Origin: Rhodospirillaceae bacterium
GTDB lineage: Bacteria; Pseudomonadota; Alphaproteobacteria; UBA11136
NCBI GenBank assembly: GCA_002686135.1
Contig: NZAO01000087.1
Coordinates: 3,790-9,169 of the forward strand
Reading direction: 5' to 3'
Length of the DNA: 5,380 nt
Shown: one piece after another, positions 1-5,380 of the stretch
Numbering within the stretch: the stretch's first letter is position 1
Layout of the letters: each line of letters opens with the position of its first letter
Position numbers and translations under genes: made by a program
Notes under the pieces: generated by a model
The model's database searches: none
Told to the model about the DNA's origin: nothing
The model's input: the letters and a program-made list of their open reading frames with translations, nothing else

Positions 1-314
1 ATGCCGGTGGCGATGCCACCACCTGGCGGCGCGCCCTCTATACCTCGGGAGCAGAGCTGTTCCGCGACCGGGTGCTGCTGGCCTGGGCCACTAATCCCCA
101 GAGAGAGGAAACTTATAGGAAGATGCTGGCCGAGGCCGAAGCCTGGACTCCGCCGTCTCTGCCGGCAACGGGCGGGGATGTGCTGGCGCTGGGCATGGAT
201 CCGGGCGCGGCGGTGGGCGAGATGTTGTCGCGGCTGGAGGCGTGGTGGATCGCCGAGGACTTCAAGCCTGGCCGTGAGGACTGTCTGGAGAAGTTGAAGG
301 CGTTGAAGAGCTAA
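1..314 (+). CDS. cca: CCA tRNA nucleotidyltransferase, C-terminal part (5' end outside window)
   Basis: The open frame runs in from the left edge (first full codon at 3) to TAA at 312-314, giving about 103 residues. The enzyme adds or repairs the 3'-CCA end of tRNAs in the cytoplasm. The visible part matches the C-terminal helical region of alphaproteobacterial CCA-adding/poly(A) polymerase family enzymes. Family-typical strings are RRALYTSG followed by FRDRVLLAWA, then GGDVLALGMDPG (the usual form is GxDVLALGxxPG), then VGEMLSRLEAWWIAEDF with a CLEKLK tail. The nucleotidyltransferase head domain with its catalytic aspartates lies upstream and cannot be checked. There is no start codon for this frame at the left edge, so it is partial; a GTG at 72 is internal. 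The recognition is from remembered family motifs, not a search. Poly(A) polymerase (PcnB-like) is the main alternative name within the same family. Confidence 0.85.
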   Translation, partial: AGGDATTWRRALYTSGAELFRDRVLLAWATNPQREETYRKMLAEAEAWTPPSLPATGGDVLALGMDPGAAVGEMLSRLEAWWIAEDFKPGREDCLEKLKALKS

Positions 315-325
315 GGAGCAACGCC
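299..325 (+). terminator. Inverted repeat over the cca stop codon, possible weak terminator
   Basis: GGCGTTG (299-305) and CAACGCC (319-325) are perfect 7-bp inverted arms around a 13-nt loop that contains the cca stop codon. An AT-rich stretch (327-336) follows, but there is no run of T, so intrinsic termination would be weak. The left arm is also coding sequence for the last residues of the cca product. Confidence 0.35.
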
Positions 326-333
326 GATTAATA

Positions 334-429
334 TTAGTAGCACCGCAGGAACACCTCCATGCAGGCCCCCAGCCGCATCAGGGAGGCGGCGTTCTGGGGG
401 ATATCGGGCTGGTACATGGCAAGGCGCCC
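334..429 (-). pseudogene. trmL: Truncated remnant of the N-terminus of a TrmL-type tRNA 2'-O-methyltransferase
   Basis: On the minus strand, from about 426 down to 358, the frame reads RLAMYQPDIPQNAASLMRLG followed by ACM. This closely resembles the first strand and helix of TrmL/YibK SPOUT methyltransferases, which 2'-O-methylate the wobble base of certain leucine tRNAs and in alphaproteobacteria typically begin like MRLALYQPDIPQNTGTLLRLGAC. After ACM the similarity stops: the frame reads EVFLRCY and ends at TAA (336-334). No frame between there and the cca stop continues with the expected IEPxGF or RRAGLDY motifs. Intact family members are about 150-160 residues; only about 25 are present. 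The expected start position holds GGG (429-427), with no ATG, GTG or TTG upstream in frame before a stop; the only ATG (417-415) falls inside the conserved strand. The conserved NTG is NAA. I infer a decayed gene with most of its body deleted next to cca. A 27-aa peptide from ATG 417 is possible but unlikely to be functional. Confidence 0.75.
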
Positions 430-466
430 TGGCGGTTTGCTTTCCGGTGATTTATGGTCGTGACCG

Positions 467-472
467 ATTATA
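467..472 (-). promoter_or_regulatory. Perfect -10-like hexamer facing the trmL remnant
   Basis: The minus strand reads TATAAT here, about 38 bases before the expected trmL start. With 17-bp spacing the -35 position (495-490) reads TCTTAG, a poor match, so this is only a candidate. It fits a left-over trmL promoter divergent from petA. Confidence 0.3.
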
Positions 473-494
473 CCGGGATGGGGCTTCCTCTAAG

Positions 495-509
495 ACCGGC
501 AAAGCCGGT
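495..509. repeat. Perfect short inverted repeat (ACCGGC-AAA-GCCGGT)
   Basis: Six-bp arms at 495-500 and 504-509 flank an AAA loop. Neither strand has a following T-run, so it is not an intrinsic terminator. It lies 116 bases upstream of petA, between the petA leader and the minus-strand TATAAT, where an operator or a 5'-leader hairpin could sit. Function is unknown. Confidence 0.4.
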
Positions 510-612
510 GGTGAAAGGTGTGGCGAAAGACCGCATACATCCTTCCTTCACTTTTCCTTGCCATTGTGGGGTGTTGTTGGCTAGGACAATGACGTGATTT
601 GGAAACCGATAT

Positions 613-619
613 AGGGGAA
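613..619 (+). promoter_or_regulatory. Ribosome binding site of petA
   Basis: AGGGGAA ends six bases before ATG 626 and decides the start. The frame is also open back to a TTG at 599, but that start would place this purine-rich site inside the gene and add nine residues not expected in the family. Confidence 0.75.
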
Positions 620-625
620 TCAACC

Positions 626-1177
626 ATGACAGTAAAGGCGCAGGACGCGGGCTCCGGGGGAGACGACGAAACCCGGCGTGATTTTCTTCTGCTCACCACC
701 AGCATTGTCGGCACGGCGGGCGTGGCTCTGTCCGCCTGGCCCTTCATCGACAGCATGAACCCAGCGGCCGACGTGCTGGCCCTGTCCACCACCGAGGTCG
801 ACCTCTCCCCGGTGGAAGTGGGGCAGAGCACCACCGTGGTCTGGCGTGGCACGCCCGTCTTCGTCCGCCACCGCACCGAACAGGAAATTACCGCCGCCCG
901 CGCCGTGGACATTTCCACCCTGCGCGACCCCGTGCCCGATGAAGACCGCGAGATCAAGCCGGAATGGCTGGTCCTCGTCGGCATCTGCCCCCATCTCGGG
1001 TGTATTCCGCTGGGCCAGAAATCGGGCCAGCCGCGGGGCCAATGGGGCGGTTGGTTCTGTCCCTGTCACGGTTCCCAGTTCGACACCTCGGGCCGTATCC
1101 GCAAGGGACCGTCGCCCACCAACCTGGTGGTGCCGCCCTATAAATTCACCGACGAAACGTCGATCCTGATCGGTTAG
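626..1177 (+). CDS. petA: Ubiquinol-cytochrome c reductase, Rieske iron-sulfur subunit
   Basis: This is the [2Fe-2S] subunit of the bc1 complex. It takes one electron from quinol at the Qo site and carries it to cytochrome c1 on the periplasmic side. The product is 183 residues, normal for alphaproteobacteria. In order: a Tat-type motif RRDFL (17-21), one membrane anchor (about 22-42), the flexible hinge MNPAADVLA (44-52), then the Rieske fold. Cluster ligands are C121 and H123 in CPHLGC and C145 and H148 in CPCHGS, with C126 and C147 placed for the usual disulfide; GPSP (161-164) is the proline loop. Two cluster-loop positions are unusual for an alphaproteobacterium: P122 where CTHLGC has Thr, and F152 where CHGSHYD has Tyr, the residue that hydrogen-bonds the cluster ligand. 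S150 is kept. petB follows after 12 bp, so this is the first gene of the bc1 operon. Confidence 0.97.
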   Translation: MTVKAQDAGSGGDDETRRDFLLLTTSIVGTAGVALSAWPFIDSMNPAADVLALSTTEVDLSPVEVGQSTTVVWRGTPVFVRHRTEQEITAARAVDISTLRDPVPDEDREIKPEWLVLVGICPHLGCIPLGQKSGQPRGQWGGWFCPCHGSQFDTSGRIRKGPSPTNLVVPPYKFTDETSILIG

Positions 1178-1180
1178 GAA
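1176..1180 (+). promoter_or_regulatory. Ribosome binding site of petB overlapping the petA stop
   Basis: AGGAA overlaps the petA TAG (1175-1177) and lies nine bases before ATG 1190, which suggests translational coupling of petA and petB. Confidence 0.6.
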
Positions 1181-1189
1181 ACGCCCCCG

Positions 1190-2440
1190 ATGAGCACACA
1201 TCCCGTGGTCAAATGGATCGACGAACGTCTTCCGGTCTTCACCTTCCTCAACCACGAACTGCGTGACTATCCCACCCCGCGCAATCTCAACTACTGGTGG
1301 AGTTTCGGCTCCATCGCCGGCATCGTGCTGGTGGTCCTGATCGGCACTGGTGTCATGCTGGCCATGCAGTACACCCCCCATGTGAATTACGCCTTCGACA
1401 GCGTCGAGCGCATCATGCGCGATGTCAATTACGGCTGGCTCTTGCGCTATCTCCACTCAAACGGCGTCTCTATGTTTTTCATCGCTGTCTATATCCACCT
1501 GTTCCGTGGCCTCTATTTCGGTTCCTATAAGTCGCCGCGCGAGATTCTATGGGCGATGGGGGTCATCATCCTGTTGCTGATGATGGCCACCGCCTTCATG
1601 GGCTATGTGCTGCCCTGGGGCCAGATGAGTTTCTGGGGTGCCACTGTGATCACCAATCTGTTCTCAGCGATCCCGCTGGTGGGCGAGGAGATCGTGAACT
1701 GGCTGTGGGGCGGCTATTCCATTGGCAACCCGACACTGACCCGTTTCTATGCCCTCCATTACCTGTTCCCCTTCCTTATCTTCGCCGTGGTGTTTCTCCA
1801 TCTGGTAGCCCTGCACACGGTGAAGTCCAACAATCCGCTGGGTATCGACGCCACGGGGCCGCAGGACACCATCCCCTTCCATCCCTATTACACGGCCAAG
1901 GATTTCTTCGGTTTCGGCGTTTTTTTCTTGGTTTATCTGGGTTTCGTGTTCTACGCCCCCGATTTCTTCGGTGAGCCAGACAACTACATCCCGGCCAACC
2001 CGCTGGCGACCCCGCCCCATATCGTGCCCGAATGGTATTTCCTGCCCTTCTACGCCATCCTGCGGGCGGTGCCCGATGTCGAGGTCTTCGGCTTTGTCCT
2101 GATTACGGCCAAGTTAGCCGGCGTTATCCTCATGTTCGGTTCGATCCTAATCCTGTTCTTTCTGCCGTGGCTTGACTTTTCAAAAGTGCGCAGCTCCCGT
2201 TTCCGTCCCATTTTCAAACAGTTTTTCTGGATTTTCTTCGCCGACTGCCTGTTGCTGGGATGGGTCGGCGCCAACCCGCCGGAGGGGTTTTTCGTGATCC
2301 TGGGGCGCATCGGCACGGCCTTCTATTTCGCTTATTTCATCGTCATCATCCCGCTGATCGCCTATTTCGAAAAACCCCGCCCCCTGCCGGAAAGCATTTC
2401 TGCGGCGGTGTTGGGCGGCAAGGAAGAGGGAAAGTCGTGA
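1190..2440 (+). CDS. petB: Ubiquinol-cytochrome c reductase, cytochrome b subunit
   Basis: This is the membrane core of the bc1 complex, holding both b hemes and the Qo and Qi quinone sites. The product is 416 residues and fused, bc1-type, not split into b6 and subunit IV. Heme ligands are clear: H89 and H190 for the low-potential heme, H103 and H204 for the high-potential heme, with the expected 14-residue spacing in each pair. The Qo motif PEWY is at 280-283 inside [32 protein letters not shown] (138-156) is the family-typical cd region, and H209 sits where the Qi-site histidine is expected. Eight membrane helices are visible, roughly 40-60, 84-108, 117-140, 184-207, 238-257, 297-325, 344-361 and 367-392. 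The C-terminus is a short charged tail. The start is ATG with an AGGAA site; the stop TGA shares its A with the petC ATG. No defects are visible. Confidence 0.98.
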   Translation: MSTHPVVKWIDERLPVFTFLNHELRDYPTPRNLNYWWSFGSIAGIVLVVLIGTGVMLAMQYTPHVNYAFDSVERIMRDVNYGWLLRYLHSNGVSMFFIAVYIHLFRGLYFGSYKSPREILWAMGVIILLLMMATAFMGYVLPWGQMSFWGATVITNLFSAIPLVGEEIVNWLWGGYSIGNPTLTRFYALHYLFPFLIFAVVFLHLVALHTVKSNNPLGIDATGPQDTIPFHPYYTAKDFFGFGVFFLVYLGFVFYAPDFFGEPDNYIPANPLATPPHIVPEWYFLPFYAILRAVPDVEVFGFVLITAKLAGVILMFGSILILFFLPWLDFSKVRSSRFRPIFKQFFWIFFADCLLLGWVGANPPEGFFVILGRIGTAFYFAYFIVIIPLIAYFEKPRPLPESISAAVLGGKEEGKS

Positions 2441-3216
2441 TGCGGGTAACCCCAACCCTTGTTTCGGGACTGATGGCGGGCCTTTTCCTTCTCTCAGGCG
2501 TCGCCCCCAGTCCCGCCGCGGCCGCGGAGATACCAGAGATTGAAAAACGCGACTGGTCCTTCGATGGTATTTTCGGTAGCTTCGACCGCGCCGCCCAACA
2601 ACGCGGCTATCAGGTCTATAACGAGCTCTGTTCCGGCTGTCACGGCCTGCGCCTGCTCACCTACCGCAATCTCGCTGCGCTGGGCTACGACGAAGACGAC
2701 ATCAAGGCCTTCGCCGCCGAATACGAAGTTACCGACGGCCCTGATGAGGAGGGCGAGATGTACCAGCGCGAGGCCCTGCCTTCGGACCATTTTGTTTCCC
2801 CCTTCGCCAACACTAACGCCGCGCGCGCAGCCAATAACGGGGCCCTGCCGCCAGACCTCTCCCTGATCGTCAAGGCGCGCAAGAACGGAGCCGATTATAT
2901 CTACGCCCTGCTTACCGGTTATGGCGACACCCCTGATGGCAGGGAACTGCCCGACGGTATGTATTACAACGCCGCCTTCCCCGGCCACCAGATAGCCATG
3001 CCGCAGCCGCTCGATGACGATGCGGTGGAATACGCCGATGGCACGCCGGCCACAGTGAACCAGATGGCCTCCGACCTCACCACCTTCCTGGCCTGGACCG
3101 CCTCGCCCGAGATGGAGGCGCGCAAGCTGTTGGGGCTCAAAGTGATGCTGTTCCTTATTGTGTTTACCGCCATGCTTGCCGCCATAAAGCGTAAGGTGTG
3201 GTCGCGGCTGCACTGA
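2440..3216 (+). CDS. petC: Ubiquinol-cytochrome c reductase, cytochrome c1 subunit
   Basis: This subunit receives electrons from the Rieske centre and passes them to cytochrome c at the periplasmic face. The product is 258 residues. A Sec-type signal peptide is visible: basic start, hydrophobic stretch about 7-22, and a probable cut after the AAAA run near 29, giving a mature end EIPEIEKRDW. The c-heme motif CSGCH is at 64-68 and the sixth-ligand methionine is M187 in IAMPQPL. Family strings include SFDGIFGSFD (40-49), VTDGPDEEGEMY (97-108) and GALPPDLSLIVKAR (134-147). A C-terminal anchor (about 232-249) is followed by a basic tail, which leaves the heme domain outside the membrane. The ATG at 2440 overlaps the petB stop by one base, and a purine-rich site AGGAAGAGGG (2421-2430) lies inside the petB end. 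The frame is open further upstream, but that part overlaps petB and lacks a signal peptide. It is the last gene of the petABC operon. Confidence 0.97.
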   Translation: MRVTPTLVSGLMAGLFLLSGVAPSPAAAAEIPEIEKRDWSFDGIFGSFDRAAQQRGYQVYNELCSGCHGLRLLTYRNLAALGYDEDDIKAFAAEYEVTDGPDEEGEMYQREALPSDHFVSPFANTNAARAANNGALPPDLSLIVKARKNGADYIYALLTGYGDTPDGRELPDGMYYNAAFPGHQIAMPQPLDDDAVEYADGTPATVNQMASDLTTFLAWTASPEMEARKLLGLKVMLFLIVFTAMLAAIKRKVWSRLH

Positions 3217-3284
3217 ATGGCCGCCCTATACTTGACCATGCGTCCATAGCCGTCCGTCTTTAACCATCCGCAAAGGGTTGCCTC

Positions 3285-4167
<883 letters not shown>

Positions 4168-4169
<2 letters not shown>

Positions 4170-4172
4170 GAA
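4168..4172 (+). promoter_or_regulatory. Ribosome binding site of mtnA
   Basis: AGGAA overlaps the mtnP stop. It is four bases before GTG 4177 but 16 before ATG 4189, so spacing favours the GTG start. The ATG has no clear site of its own, although the family N-terminus aligns with the ATG. Confidence 0.5.
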
Positions 4173-4176
4173 ACGC

Positions 4177-5298
4177 GTGGCGGGCACCATGAAGGTGGAC
4201 GGCAAATCCATGCGCACCATCTGGCCGACGGAAGACGGCGAGGCGGTGGAGATTATCGACCAGACTCTGCTTCCCCATCGTTTCGTCATCTGCCGCCTGA
4301 CCACGCTGGACGAGGCCGCCCACGCCATTTCCGCCATGCAAGTGCGCGGGGCGCCGCTGATAGGCGCCACCGCCGCCTATGGCGTTTATCTGGCCCTGCG
4401 CGGGGACGCCTCCGATAAGGCCCTGGACGCGGCCTGCTCCGCCCTGTTGGAGACCCGCCCCACGGCGGTCAACTTGCGCTGGGCTGTAGATGAGATGCAT
4501 TCCCACATCGCTCCCCTGGCGGTGGAGGAGCGGGAAGCGGCAGCATATGCGCGAGCGACGGAAATCTGCGACGAGGACGTGGCTATTTGCCGAGATATCG
4601 GCATCAACGGCCTGCCCCTCATCGTCGAAGCGGCGAAGAGCAAACCCGAGAGCACGCCGGTGAATATTCTCACCCATTGTAATGCGGGCTGGCTCGCGGC
4701 GGTGGACTGGGGCACGGCCCTGGCCCCTATCTACGCTGCCCATAACGAGGGTATCATCGTCCGTGTCTGGGTCGACGAGACGCGGCCCCGCAACCAGGGC
4801 GCCGCGCTGACCGCCTGGGAGCTGGGCCAGCATGGCGTGGCCCACAGCGTCATCGTCGACAATGCCGGGGGACATCTGATGCAGCGGGGCCAGGTGGATA
4901 TGGTCATCACCGGCACCGACCGCACCACGTCACAAGGCGACGTATGCAACAAGATCGGCACCTATCTCAAGGCGCTGGCCGCTCATGACAACAATGTGCC
5001 CTTCTACGTGGCCCTACCGGGACCCACCATTGACTGGACCATGAGCGACGGCATCGCCGAAATCCCCATCGAGGAACGTAACGGCGACGAGGTGAAGTGG
5101 ATTTCCGGCCGCACGGCGGAGAACCAGGTGGTGGCCGTGGATGTCACCCCCAAAGGCTCGCCCGTGGCCAATCCCGCCTTCGACGTAACTCCGGCACGGC
5201 TGGTGACGGGACTCATCACCGAGCGTGGGGTGTGTGTGGCGTCGTACGAAGGGCTGGCGGAGCTCTATCCCGAACAGGCCGGGCAGAAAATACTATGA
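4177..5298 (+). CDS. mtnA: S-methyl-5-thioribose-1-phosphate isomerase
   Basis: This enzyme isomerises 5-methylthioribose-1-phosphate, the product of MtnP, to 5-methylthioribulose-1-phosphate. It belongs to the eIF2B-related isomerase family. From GTG 4177 the product is 373 residues. Family features are RTIWP (13-17), VEIIDQTLLPHRF (24-36), VRGAPLIGATAAYG (56-69), RPTAVNLRWA, LTHCNAGWLA with the catalytic cysteine C168, VWVDETRPRNQGAALTAWEL, GTDRTTSQGDVCNKIGTYLK with the catalytic aspartate D248, and the NPAFDVTPARLVTGLITERG tail. The start is uncertain: ATG 4189 begins MKVDGKSMRTIW, much like remembered alphaproteobacterial homologues, while GTG 4177 has the better-spaced ribosome site. The difference is four residues. 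It lies 7 bp after mtnP and its TGA overlaps the next ATG, so it is co-transcribed with both. Paralogous aldose-1-phosphate isomerases such as ribose-1,5-bisphosphate isomerase are less likely, given the mtnP neighbour and the RTIW start. Confidence 0.95.
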   Translation: MAGTMKVDGKSMRTIWPTEDGEAVEIIDQTLLPHRFVICRLTTLDEAAHAISAMQVRGAPLIGATAAYGVYLALRGDASDKALDAACSALLETRPTAVNLRWAVDEMHSHIAPLAVEEREAAAYARATEICDEDVAICRDIGINGLPLIVEAAKSKPESTPVNILTHCNAGWLAAVDWGTALAPIYAAHNEGIIVRVWVDETRPRNQGAALTAWELGQHGVAHSVIVDNAGGHLMQRGQVDMVITGTDRTTSQGDVCNKIGTYLKALAAHDNNVPFYVALPGPTIDWTMSDGIAEIPIEERNGDEVKWISGRTAENQVVAVDVTPKGSPVANPAFDVTPARLVTGLITERGVCVASYEGLAELYPEQAGQKIL

Positions 5299-5380
5299 GC
5301 CGCCGCGCCACATCTCGTGCCGCCACTCCGAAATTGCTCAAGGAGCGCCGCGCCGTGATTGCCGCCGCCAGATCGCTGCG
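5295..5380 (+). CDS. N-terminus of a probable class II aldolase/MtnB-fold protein (3' end outside window)
   Basis: An ATG overlaps the mtnA stop (ATGA at 5295-5298) and the frame stays open to the right edge, giving 28 residues: MSRRATSRAATPKLLKERR and then AVIAAARSL. Four-base stop/start overlap and strand agree with a genuine third gene of an mtnP-mtnA operon. The ERRAVIAAARSL helix resembles the first helix of class II aldolase/adducin-domain proteins, which usually precedes a GLxxGTSGN phosphate-binding loop lying beyond the window. Both the dehydratase MtnB and the DHAP-shunt aldolase Ald2 belong to this family and would be the next step after MtnA. The assignment rests mainly on gene order and one short helix, so it is an inference; the existence of the gene is better supported than its identity. 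Confidence 0.55.
   Translation, partial: MSRRATSRAATPKLLKERRAVIAAARSL

Larger units (their letters stand above)
430..612. other. Non-coding leader between the trmL remnant and petA
   Basis: I find no convincing gene here on either strand. It should hold the petABC promoter, but I see no strong sigma-70 match. The best pair is TTGCCA (558-563), 5 of 6 to the -35 consensus, with TAGGAC (582-587), 3 of 6 to -10, spaced by 18 bp. Other visible elements are a perfect small hairpin (495-509), a GGTC-GT-GACC inverted repeat (456-465) and a pyrimidine-rich tract (541-562). No tRNA or known riboswitch pattern is recognisable. Confidence 0.5.

Noticed and set aside
1..297. Plus-strand frame starting with ATG at position 1
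   Set aside because: The translation is Arg/Trp/Pro-rich and matches nothing, whereas frame 3 gives recognisable CCA-enzyme sequence.
599..625. TTG 599 as the petA start
   Set aside because: It adds nine residues, has no ribosome site, and would bury AGGGGAA, which is well placed for ATG 626.
620..1456. Long minus-strand open frame (278 codons) across petA and the start of petB
   Set aside because: It lies opposite two unmistakable genes, its translation is low-complexity Gly/His/Asp-rich, and it matches no family I recognise. It is a by-product of GC-rich codon use.
2494..3213. Minus-strand open frame (239 codons) opposite petC
   Set aside because: It mirrors almost the whole of petC, whose heme motif, signal peptide and anchor are clear. 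No motif supports the antisense frame.
3232..3262. Possible mtnP promoter with TTGACC at 3232-3237
   Set aside because: The -35-like hexamer is good, but nothing like TATAAT lies 16-19 bp downstream. The 68-bp gap also shows no terminator hairpin.

Overview
This window reads as core-genome DNA from an alphaproteobacterium, most likely Rhodospirillales-like. The evidence is the three-gene petA-petB-petC cytochrome bc1 operon, a 183-residue Rieske protein with a Tat motif and the MNPAADVLA hinge, the alphaproteobacterial-type CCA-enzyme tail, and GC-rich coding sequence. There is no sign of phage, insertion sequence, CRISPR, tRNA or rRNA.

Layout. Positions 1-314 hold the 3' end of a CCA-adding tRNA nucleotidyltransferase gene on the + strand. 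Positions 315-625 are about 310 bases without an intact gene. The left part of that stretch carries, on the - strand, a roughly 25-codon remnant of the start of trmL (tRNA 2'-O-methyltransferase), cut off by the cca end. The right part is the petA leader. Positions 626-3216 are petA, petB and petC, tightly packed (12-bp gap, then a 1-bp overlap), encoding the whole catalytic core of the quinol:cytochrome c oxidoreductase. After a 68-bp gap come mtnP (3285-4169), mtnA (4177-5298) and the first 28 codons of a further gene overlapping mtnA by 4 bp. That gene is probably a class II aldolase/MtnB-fold protein.

How the genes work together. PetA, PetB and PetC form the respiratory bc1 complex. MtnP and MtnA take 5'-methylthioadenosine, a by-product of polyamine and related SAM-dependent synthesis, to methylthioribulose-1-phosphate. 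The next gene probably acts on that compound, either as a dehydratase (classical methionine salvage) or as an aldolase (DHAP shunt). The two operons are not biochemically linked.

The genes themselves are ordinary, and I do not see a new system here. The observations most worth a second look are the truncated trmL remnant between cca and petA, and two substitutions in the Rieske cluster-binding loops (CPHLGC and CHGSQFD, against the usual alphaproteobacterial CTHLGC and CHGSHYD).
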